From: JAUSPI01 sp964650385
Lineage (GTDB): Bacteria; Desulfobacterota; Syntrophia; Syntrophales; JADFWA01
Assembly (NCBI GenBank): GCA_964650385.1
Contig: CAZYTP010000045.1
Span: 1 to 19,500 of the forward strand
DNA length: 19,500 nt
Direction of reading: 5' to 3'
Shown: piece by piece, positions 1 through 5,950 of the stretch
Position numbering within the stretch: the first letter of the stretch is position 1
Layout: the number at the start of each line of letters is the position of its first letter
Made by a program: the position numbers and the translations under genes
Notes under the pieces: generated by a model
The model's database searches: none
What the model saw: the letters and a program-made list of their open reading frames with translations, nothing else
Told to the model about the DNA's origin: nothing

Positions 1-73
1 TGTCTTACTAAATATAATCTGGTATGAATATCCACATTCCCCCCTACCTGCTAATATCGTGTCAATCAAGAAA

Positions 74-137
74 TGTCATTTCGACCGCAGGGAGAAATCT
101 AAGATTTCTCAGTCGTGAAAACTCCTTCGAAATGACA
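74..137. repeat. Intergenic nested palindromic repeat downstream of cobS
   Basis: Outer perfect inverted arms tgtcatttcga (74-84) and tcgaaatgaca (127-137) enclose an inner palindrome with 9-bp arms gagaaatct (92-100) and agatttctc (102-110). It lies just past the cobS stop codon, so its transcript could fold into a long hairpin and might act as a terminator or 3' stabiliser, although no T-tract follows. The GTCAT...ATGAC ends resemble dispersed intergenic palindromes seen in many anaerobe genomes. The remaining sequence at 1-73 shows nothing else I can support. Confidence 0.75.
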
Positions 138-156
138 GGGTATCGTTGACATAACA

Positions 157-897
157 CTAAGCGAAAAGTCCGCATATCATTAGAAGTGTAATAACCTCGT
201 TAATTTCATTCGCCGCACCCATGATATCCCCCGTTACCCCCCCGATACGCCTCTTGAAAAAGAAACCGAGAAGAAGGGTCACGGCTGCGATAAGAAGCAT
301 TATCAACAATCCCCTCAGTTGAAATAAACCGATCAGTATGACGGCAGTTATAAGTGAGGCGATAACGTATTCTTTTCTTCCCGCAAACCGGGTAAACACA
401 AGGGCTGTTCCATTTCCGGATCTGGCATAACTGAAGCCGGATGCCAGCTGAACCGTTGACCATCTCCCTAAAACAGGCATTATCAGAAGGGCCGCGTTTT
501 TGATTTCTCCAGGTACCTCCATCAGGGCAGATACCTTCAATATCAAAAGGAGTATCAAACCAACGACGGCGAAGGAACCGATCTTGTTGTCCCTCATAAT
601 AGCAAGCGTTTTTTCACGGTCGCTCCCGCCGGCCAGACCGTCAATCGTATCGGCGAAACCATCGAGATGAAGAGCACCCGAAAGTATTACCAGTACCACG
701 ATGACAAGTATATCAACGACAGGTAATGGAAGAAAAAGGCTAAAAACAGCCCTGGCGGCCACAAGTATCAAACCGATGAGGAAACCGACCACCGGGTAAT
801 AGGACATCGACCTTCCAAGCTCTTCCCCTGTAATGTCAGGATCTCTTGACACCCTGATTATGGTGAGAAACTGTAATGCTGTAAGAAATCCCTTCAT
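157..897 (-). CDS. cobS: Adenosylcobinamide-GDP ribazoletransferase (cobalamin synthase)
   Basis: This integral membrane enzyme joins alpha-ribazole or its 5'-phosphate to adenosylcobinamide-GDP, the last assembly step of the cobalamin nucleotide loop. At 246 residues it has the family's usual length. The hallmark HLDGFADTIDGLAGG occupies residues 77-91, its acidic residues being the expected Mg/substrate site, and MRDNKIGSFA follows at about 101-110. Strongly hydrophobic segments at about 33-56, 60-76, 107-125 and 178-210 fit a polytopic inner-membrane protein. The ATG overlaps the cobT stop by one base (TAATG), so translation is probably coupled to cobT. It is the last gene of the cobUTS run; the only thing after it is a palindromic repeat. 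The identification is secure from the motif and from its neighbours. Confidence 0.96.
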   Translation of the reverse strand: MKGFLTALQFLTIIRVSRDPDITGEELGRSMSYYPVVGFLIGLILVAARAVFSLFLPLPVVDILVIVVLVILSGALHLDGFADTIDGLAGGSDREKTLAIMRDNKIGSFAVVGLILLLILKVSALMEVPGEIKNAALLIMPVLGRWSTVQLASGFSYARSGNGTALVFTRFAGRKEYVIASLITAVILIGLFQLRGLLIMLLIAAVTLLLGFFFKRRIGGVTGDIMGAANEINEVITLLMICGLFA

Positions 898-1955
898 TAT
901 TTTAGTGCCTTATCCACACCTGCCGATTCAAATGTCGCCATCTTTGTCATGATCTTTACGGCAGCCTCGATTATAGACATCGCTATAGCTGCACCCGTCC
1001 CCTCCCCCAACCTCAAATCTAAATCTAAAATCGGCTTCTGCCCCAAACGCTCAAGCATCTGCTTATGTCCGGCTTCGGAAGAAAGATGCGAGCAGAACAG
1101 GTATTCATTTATCGCAGGATTCAGTGCAACGGCTATCAGGGCACCCGCTGTGGATATAAAACCGTCGACCACAACCGGTATCCGGTGAAAGGCACACCCT
1201 ATAATAAGCCCGGCTATCCCTCCTATCTCAAATCCGCCTACTTTGGCCAGGACATCTACAGGATCTTCAGGGTCCGGTCGATTCAACTTTATGCCGCTTT
1301 CTATAACATCTGCCTTTTTCCGGAGTGCTCCGTTATTGATGCCCGTGCCCCGGCCGGTCACTTCCAGGGCCGGCAGGCCGGTAAATACGGACAGTATCGC
1401 ACTGGAAGGAGTGGTGTTTCCTATACCCATTTCTCCCGTTCCCACAATATCCGCACCCTTTCCGGCATATTCGTCCGCGAGAACAATACCGGCTTTTATC
1501 GACCGCAAGGCCTCATCGTAGGTCATGGCGGGACCTTTAAAAAAGTTCTTCGTCCCATAGCCTATTTTATTGATAACAAGGCCTTCGGCAGGTTCAAAAT
1601 CATGGGCCACCCCAATGTCCACAACAACGACCTCCGCCCCCACGTGGCCCGCCAGGACATTTATGGCAGCGCCTCCGGAAAGCATATTCAAAACCATCTG
1701 GATTGTAACCTCTCCCGGATAGGCGCTTACACCTTCTTCCACAACACCATGGTCACCGGCAAAGGTAAATATCACCTTCTTAGCAATGGATGGGTTCAAA
1801 TCTTCTCTAATAGCTGCGTACCTTTGTGCAATATCTTCAAGCTTGCCGAGACTGCCAGGAGGTTTTGTAAGACTGTCAAGTTTTTGTTTTGCCTGCTTCA
1901 GATAATCTTCCTTCAATGGGTGAATGTCATTTAGTAGCTTCTGTACGTCTTTCAA
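897..1955 (-). CDS. cobT: Nicotinate-nucleotide--dimethylbenzimidazole phosphoribosyltransferase
   Basis: CobT activates the lower-ligand base by transferring phosphoribose from nicotinate mononucleotide, giving alpha-ribazole phosphate for CobS. I choose a TTG start at 1955 because GGGAGGAG sits four bases upstream. This gives 352 residues, the normal family size. The longer in-frame ATG at 2018 lies inside a palindromic repeat and would add 21 residues with no family resemblance. Visible motifs, in this numbering: KPPGSLGKLE (31-40), FAGDHGV (65-71), GTGEMGIGNTTPSSAI (172-187), SHLSSEAGHK (289-298) and LGEGTGA (316-322). The Glu in LGEGTG matches the known catalytic base (E317 in Salmonella CobT). 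It overlaps cobS by one base at its 3' end. Confidence 0.96.
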   Translation of the reverse strand: MKDVQKLLNDIHPLKEDYLKQAKQKLDSLTKPPGSLGKLEDIAQRYAAIREDLNPSIAKKVIFTFAGDHGVVEEGVSAYPGEVTIQMVLNMLSGGAAINVLAGHVGAEVVVVDIGVAHDFEPAEGLVINKIGYGTKNFFKGPAMTYDEALRSIKAGIVLADEYAGKGADIVGTGEMGIGNTTPSSAILSVFTGLPALEVTGRGTGINNGALRKKADVIESGIKLNRPDPEDPVDVLAKVGGFEIGGIAGLIIGCAFHRIPVVVDGFISTAGALIAVALNPAINEYLFCSHLSSEAGHKQMLERLGQKPILDLDLRLGEGTGAAIAMSIIEAAVKIMTKMATFESAGVDKALK

Positions 1956-1986
1956 AATCTCCTCCCGATTTAATATTTGATGTATT

Positions 1987-2102
1987 CGTAAAAAGTCTCG
2001 AAATGTATTATTTGTCATGCTGAACTTGTTTCAGCATCTAATCATTTCAGTAAGTTAGAGATCCTGAAATAAATTCAGGATGACAAAAATTGACTTTTTA
2101 CG
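1987..2102. repeat. MITE-like nested inverted repeat between cobU and cobT
   Basis: The outermost perfect 11-bp inverted arms are cgtaaaaagtc (1987-1997) and gactttttacg (2092-2102). Inside them lie tttgtcat (2011-2018) and atgacaaa (2080-2087), with further GCTGAAC/TCAGGAT-like pairing between. This is a short non-coding palindromic element of about 116 bp. It supplies a spurious in-frame ATG for cobT (at 2018) and separates cobU from the cobT ribosome-binding site. It belongs to the same GTCAT-ended class as the repeats near 74 and 18933, but has a different core. Confidence 0.7.
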
Positions 2103-2139
2103 AGACTGTCGATTTTTCATTATTGTATCATTTTTCCGT

Positions 2140-2160
2140 GCTGAAAGCTGACAGCTGACA
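2140..2160. repeat. Three-copy heptanucleotide tandem repeat
   Basis: GCTGAAA, GCTGACA and GCTGACA run head to tail, followed by a partial copy GC. The array sits just beyond the cobU stop codon. Tandem heptamers can vary in copy number by slippage. No function can be read from it. Confidence 0.6.
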
Positions 2161-2169
2161 GCCAAACAC

Positions 2170-2685
2170 TCACTTTATCCTGACAGAGATACCGGATATA
2201 AGAGCATAGACCTCGTCCGCCCTCCTCGCTATCCTCTGATTGAGAAAACCAAGCTGGTCCCGGTATTGCCGTGCCAATTTATTTTCCGGGACTATCCCCA
2301 TACCTACTTCATTGGAAACTATTACAATCGCCCCCTTAAACTCATCTATACTCGAAAAAAAATCATCCACAATTTCTAATATCTTTCCATCCTGATCCGG
2401 ATACTCAAGAATAAGGTTGGACATCCAGACCGTGAAACAATCAACAAGTACCGCATCATATGAGCCCGCCGCCGACCTCAGCGCCCTTCCAAGATGGATC
2501 GGCTCCTCCAGAGTATCCCACCGGTTTCCCCTCTGCTCTCGGTGTTTTTCAATCCTTTGGCGCATCTCATCATCAAGGGCCTGTGCAGTGGCCAAGAACA
2601 GCCTCTTGCCCTCCAACTTTTCCACCAGATCTTGGGCAAAATCACTCTTACCGCCCCTGGCCCCGCCTGTCACGAAAATAACCAT
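2170..2685 (-). CDS. cobU: Bifunctional adenosylcobinamide kinase / guanylyltransferase
   Basis: CobU phosphorylates adenosylcobinamide and then attaches GMP, producing adenosylcobinamide-GDP, the CobS substrate. Its 171 residues match the compact family. A P-loop GGARGGKS lies at residues 7-14, directly after the initial beta strand MVIFVT. The segment ATAQALDDEMRQRIEKHR at about 33-50 carries the histidine region that is guanylylated in Salmonella CobU. Next come LVDCFTVWMSN (Walker B-like) and VSNEVGMGIVP, both typical of the family. A purine-rich AAAGAGAA stretch upstream serves as a plausible ribosome-binding site. It is the first gene of the cobUTS group, and the accessory block starts just upstream of it. 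Confidence 0.95.
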   Translation of the reverse strand: MVIFVTGGARGGKSDFAQDLVEKLEGKRLFLATAQALDDEMRQRIEKHREQRGNRWDTLEEPIHLGRALRSAAGSYDAVLVDCFTVWMSNLILEYPDQDGKILEIVDDFFSSIDEFKGAIVIVSNEVGMGIVPENKLARQYRDQLGFLNQRIARRADEVYALISGISVRIK

Positions 2686-2732
2686 ATTTTATTCTCTTTA
2701 AATAGAAAAGTGACCTTTTGTTGATTACTTCC

Positions 2733-3005
2733 TTACTCCCAGGACATCGCAGGGAGTTTGTTAAGGGCATCAACAAATCTCTTATGACTAAAAGGTTTTT
2801 CTTCCTTCATAACGTCATATATCTCCGATGTCACGACACAGGCGATGAGACGTTTTGCTTCAGATTTGGAGTGCCCTTCTTCAATAAGACGCTCGTACGT
2901 CTGTCGTGTCTCCGGAGGGTCATTCTCCCTTAGCTGACTCTCCACAATCTTCAAGACCGCAGCCCCTAAACTCTGATTTGTTTCCGGTTCTTTCATAGCA
3001 TCCAC
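2733..3005 (-). CDS. Small conserved-looking hypothetical protein
   Basis: I do not recognise a named family. The product is an acidic, all-helical-looking protein of 90 residues from GTG at 3005, or 87 from the ATG at 2996, which is the likelier start because GGTGG lies four bases before it. Visible features are SQLRENDPPETRQTYERL in the middle, then EEGHSKSEAKRLIACVVTSE, with alternating charge and hydrophobicity like a soluble helical bundle. No membrane segment, signal peptide or cysteine cluster is present. It ends 47 bases before cobU on the same strand, so it could be co-transcribed with cobUTS. It could equally be the last gene of the accessory block. Coding is supported by its balanced composition and by the lack of a longer overlapping frame. 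Confidence 0.6.
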   Translation of the reverse strand: MDAMKEPETNQSLGAAVLKIVESQLRENDPPETRQTYERLIEEGHSKSEAKRLIACVVTSEIYDVMKEEKPFSHKRFVDALNKLPAMSWE

Positions 3006-3076
3006 CAGACTTTTTTATGTTGGTTATTCTTCAAAAATAGCAAATCAAACAAATGTGAACCCGTCCCCGGTTTTCT

Positions 3077-4138
3077 TTACTCCTGTTTCTTTGCCTGATC
3101 CGTCATCATCTGCTGTAAATTTGAAAGAGACTTGAAATTAGATGAACCTTCTATCGCCTTGACCGCGATATCCTCCACCTTTTGATATGATTTTTCAAGC
3201 TGTCCTGAAAGTTTTGAAATCTGTTCGGCTTGAACTTCAACCGTTTTTTCAAGCGATTCGATGCGGGAGGTAAACACTTTTTGCTCGCCCTCAAATTCCT
3301 TACGCAGCAGTTGTTCCTTGCCGGCGGCATCTTTTGAAATTCTTTCGGTTGTTTCCTTCACGGCTTTGTTGACGGCTGCTTCCAGTTCCTTGGGAAACTC
3401 ACTGACATGTTCCCTCAGTTCGTTCAGTTCCTCTTCTTTTTCGATTATCGCCTTTTCCCTTTCCGCCAGCTCCTTCTCCATCTGTTCCCGTTTAAGCTGA
3501 TTTTCTCTTTCAAGTTTCGTTTTTTCATCTTCAAATTCATCTTTGAGAAGCTGTTGTTCCCGCTTAAAGGCATACTGGAACTCATCCTTCTCCCGTTCTC
3601 TTTTCTTCTTTTCAGCAGCATTCTGCTCTTTTATTTCCATTTCATACTGTTCTTTTTCTTTTTCCCAATCCGAACGAGTACTTTCAATTTCCCGCATGAG
3701 GTTTTCTTTCATCACGGCTATCTCGGATTCGTATTCCTGCCGCTTCCGGTTCTGAGCCTCTATAAGCACGGCCAGTGTGGCCGCTGACGTTTCTATTTCG
3801 TACAGTTCCTGTAATTCCTCCTCCTTGATATCAATGGCCTTCCGGATGCCATTAAGTTTATGTACCTCTTCTTCCAGCTTATCTGAAATCTCTGTCAATG
3901 TTTTACTCATATCGAGCTTAAGATTACTGATCCCTTTGGCAACACCTTCGGACGACAGTGATTCCGCAGCCTCGACGACTTCTTTCGCCCGTTTCTCCTC
4001 AATCTTCTTCTCCGGCCTCAGTTCCGCCTCCCGCTGTTCCTGAAACTGTTTTAACAGTTCATTATAGGCATCGATCATTTCCTTTTTTGTATTGCTCATC
4101 GTAGGCTTCGGCAGTTGCTGTTTTTTCTTTTCCGTCAT
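3077..4138 (-). CDS. Long coiled-coil protein of unknown function
   Basis: This is a highly charged, Glu/Lys-rich protein of 353 residues with almost no glycine, cysteine or tryptophan. The ATG at 4138 is preferred over the GTG at 4147 because AGAGAGG lies eight bases upstream of it. A lysine- and proline-bearing N-terminus (MTEKKKQQLPKPTMSNTKKE) is followed by helical heptads from about residue 15 to 330, broken near EFPKELEAAVNKAV. The tail, residues ~320-353 (KVEDIAVKAIEGSSNF...), looks like a small separate motif. No membrane segment or enzymatic motif is visible, so a structural or scaffolding role is the most that can be inferred. It may belong with the small genes downstream or stand alone; the leader resembles that of the large methylase at 8825 (A-run followed by GAGAGG). 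Confidence 0.75.
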   Translation of the reverse strand: MTEKKKQQLPKPTMSNTKKEMIDAYNELLKQFQEQREAELRPEKKIEEKRAKEVVEAAESLSSEGVAKGISNLKLDMSKTLTEISDKLEEEVHKLNGIRKAIDIKEEELQELYEIETSAATLAVLIEAQNRKRQEYESEIAVMKENLMREIESTRSDWEKEKEQYEMEIKEQNAAEKKKREREKDEFQYAFKREQQLLKDEFEDEKTKLERENQLKREQMEKELAEREKAIIEKEEELNELREHVSEFPKELEAAVNKAVKETTERISKDAAGKEQLLRKEFEGEQKVFTSRIESLEKTVEVQAEQISKLSGQLEKSYQKVEDIAVKAIEGSSNFKSLSNLQQMMTDQAKKQE

Positions 4139-4238
4139 ATCAGTCACCTCTCTTTTTTTGTTTGATTGTTTTTCTTTCCTATCTTTTTAATTTTATCTCT
4201 GAACAGAAACTTATACATCTGTCCCTCTTATATTCAGA

Positions 4239-4433
4239 TCATAATTCAAAATTTTCCCCGTAGTGTTTCACAACAGCTACTTTTGACTCCGATGTTCCCA
4301 TTTCTTCGAGAAAGTTCAAATAATCTCTGATATCATGCGCTGAATTGTCGGGACGTCTCCTCATGGACATCAGATCATCTTCGGTGAAGTTAATGTCGCC
4401 CTCAAGATCCAGTTCTTTTTTATTTTTTTTCAT
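4239..4433 (-). CDS. Small acidic protein coupled to a nucleotidyltransferase remnant
   Basis: The protein has 64 residues starting MKKNKKELDLEGDINF and ending KHYGENFEL. The ATG at 4433 overlaps the 3' end of the upstream nucleotidyltransferase fragment by 14 bases, an arrangement typical of translational coupling in two-gene modules. It is acidic and helical, with no recognisable motif, and I know no family name for it. Small acidic proteins encoded directly after AbiEii-like nucleotidyltransferases are often accessory or antitoxin-like partners, but here that is only inference from position. Its partner gene is broken, so it may no longer function. A longer in-frame start at 4502 would run entirely over the upstream gene and is unlikely. 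Confidence 0.5.
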   Translation of the reverse strand: MKKNKKELDLEGDINFTEDDLMSMRRRPDNSAHDIRDYLNFLEEMGTSESKVAVVKHYGENFEL

Positions 4434-4725
4434 GAAAGAGTTCCTCATAACTATCCATCTGGCCATATTTTTCAAAGTAGCTTCTAATTTCCTCCAAATC
4501 AATCCCCGACAATGACATTATATACTGTATGTCTGCCAGTTCTCTCAGCCGGCGTGCGGGATCATTTTTTATGGCAAAGACCTTCAATGCTACCAGGTGC
4601 TCCGGTTTCACTACAGGAAGGTGAATTTCTCCCAGCAGCAACAACCGCTTTGTCTGGGAAAATATAGTATCAGCAGTATCACCGGCAACATAAATGATAT
4701 CAATTCTACCCAGCTTAAGAAATAA
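4420..4725 (-). pseudogene. 5'-truncated nucleotidyltransferase (AbiEii/DUF6036-like) remnant
   Basis: An open frame continues upstream of the only annotatable starts to a TAG at 4726-4728, reading LFLKLGRIDIIYVAGD, then PVVKPEHLVALKVFAIKNDP and RELADIQYIMSL. This matches the C-terminal half of small nucleotidyltransferases, where a GRxDxxY/V strand is followed by V.PEHL.ALK and NDPxRxxRDxADI. The N-terminal catalytic half (GG-type nucleotide-binding and DxD motifs) is absent, and the sequence beyond the stop does not encode it in any frame. The fragment abuts a methylase gene that has lost its 3' end, so both were probably cut by one deletion. A TTG at 4644 could start a 74-residue product, but it would lack the active site. 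Confidence 0.7.
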
Positions 4726-4742
4726 CTATGTAAAAAATATGT

Positions 4743-5132
4743 TCAAAAAGAAGAGATTGGGGGTTGACTTTCATCACAGTATCTGACCCCTCGGTTTGCA
4801 GCTTGATGAAGAGGTAACTGAGGATCTGCAAAAAGTTCCGTTTGTTTGTCTTCCCGTTGAACGGCCTTTATAATCGCCTGAGTGCTGACGTTTTCGTGAA
4901 TATGGAGAGCAATGGATTCGACTTCGACCCCGGAAGCATCCTCCACTTCGATGGACGTGAGCCCCGGCTTCCCCGCCCAGACCAGTTGGGGTGAAAGGTG
5001 CGGATCATAGGCATAGCGCTTAATTTTCGGCTCGGAGATTTTCGGTTCATAAATCACCATGCCGGCAGGGGGATTGTTTTTTCGCTTTTCATCATGACAG
5101 TAGTCTTCAATTCGTGTACTTTTCTTTGCCAT
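4743..5132 (-). pseudogene. 3'-truncated Type III-like site-specific DNA methylase (Mod), N-terminal fragment
   Basis: The fragment begins MAKKSTRIEDY and contains KRKNNPPAGM, YAYDPHLSPQLVWAGKP and DPQLPLHQA. I recognise this as the N-terminus of a widespread adenine-specific, Type III-like DNA methyltransferase, which normally continues for several hundred residues through a DPPY catalytic motif. After LPLHQA (near residue 111) the reading frame runs into about 18 unrelated residues and stops, so the S-adenosylmethionine and catalytic regions are missing. The ATG at 5132 has GAGGAAA just upstream; that site overlaps the stop of the preceding MBL gene, and an earlier ATG at 5144 forms an ATGA overlap with it. 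The mod gene was therefore built into the MBL/methylase operon before being cut. No helicase (Res) gene remains. Confidence 0.8.
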
Positions 5133-5140
5133 TGCTTTCC

Positions 5141-5950
5141 TCATTTAATATTTCCGGTAGAGCTTTCTATTTTCAAATTAATATTACCTTCGGTTGTATA
5201 AAGAACCTGTATATTCGGATGCCTTGATTGAGCATCAATAAATTCTTCAGAAGGATGGCCATGGGGATTATTTTTGCCCACTGATACCACAACCCAATTA
5301 GGGTTCACTTTTGAAATGAGTTCATCAGCAGACCAGTCATCTTTATTTTTATATAGCTTCCCTCCATGATGAGGATACCGAAAAATATCTGCTTTGAGTG
5401 CTGTCTGGTCAAGCTGAGGCCACACATCTCCTTTAGCATCACTGCCTAGAAGCAAACTGAATTTTCCTATTTCAAAACGAAGAATTACTGAGTCAAGATT
5501 CCTGTCATCCATATAAAGCAATCCGGTTTCATGAAGAGGCCACAAAATAAAATAAGTTCCCCCTATCAACTTAACCTGCTTTGGGAACTCTTTATAGGCC
5601 ATGCTATGAATAATTGTTCCATTTCGTAGCGCTTCATGAAGTGTCTTGCGCAGTCTTTTTGAAATATCAGAGGATGAAAATTGGCGATTTACAAAAACTT
5701 CAACCTCTTTTTGGTTCTGATTTGATAGCCACCCGATGACGGCAGACATACCGCCAATATGATCTTTATCCCAATGTGTAATGAAAATCGCTTCAAGTTC
5801 AGCATTCTGCTTCAGGACGGATAAGACCGGATCGGGAATACCTGCATCAACTAAAACAGAATGCTTATTTGATATTTTCTGTATAATTGTGGCGTCACCC
5901 TGGCCTACATCGACAAATATGATTTCATAATCATGTTCTGCTTTATTCAT
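5141..5950 (-). CDS. ComEC/Rec2-type metallo-beta-lactamase-fold hydrolase
   Basis: This is a soluble 269-residue hydrolase of the MBL fold, resembling the stand-alone C-terminal domain of ComEC. Motifs in order: FVDVGQGDATII (12-23), the HxDxDH metal site in THWDKDHIGG (58-67), the aspartate ligand region LLLGSDAKGD (166-175), RYPHHGG (191-197) and the late histidines of NPHGHP (228-233). ComEC-family hydrolases act on nucleic acid or phosphodiester substrates; the substrate here is unknown. There is no signal peptide or membrane segment, which argues against a DNA-uptake role. It overlaps the end of the large methylase gene by eight bases and is followed by a mod fragment through a four-base overlap. 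A role in the same restriction-type defence operon is the natural inference. Confidence 0.85.
   Translation of the reverse strand: MNKAEHDYEIIFVDVGQGDATIIQKISNKHSVLVDAGIPDPVLSVLKQNAELEAIFITHWDKDHIGGMSAVIGWLSNQNQKEVEVFVNRQFSSSDISKRLRKTLHEALRNGTIIHSMAYKEFPKQVKLIGGTYFILWPLHETGLLYMDDRNLDSVILRFEIGKFSLLLGSDAKGDVWPQLDQTALKADIFRYPHHGGKLYKNKDDWSADELISKVNPNWVVVSVGKNNPHGHPSEEFIDAQSRHPNIQVLYTTEGNINLKIESSTGNIK

Noticed and set aside
1065..1934. Long plus-strand open frame opposite cobT
   Set aside because: It is antisense to a strongly conserved gene, its translation has no family resemblance, and it has no ribosome-binding site.
1956..2018. In-frame upstream extension of cobT
   Set aside because: It lies within a palindromic repeat and lacks a ribosome-binding site, whereas the TTG at 1955 has a strong one.
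3051..3074. aaatgtgaacccgtccccgg, resembling short dispersed repeat sequences
   Set aside because: A single short occurrence in the window with no hairpin; too little to call a repeat element.
3261..4043. Plus-strand frames opposite the coiled-coil gene, rich in Ser and Phe
   Set aside because: The composition simply mirrors Glu/Lys codons on the other strand; no independent coding signal.
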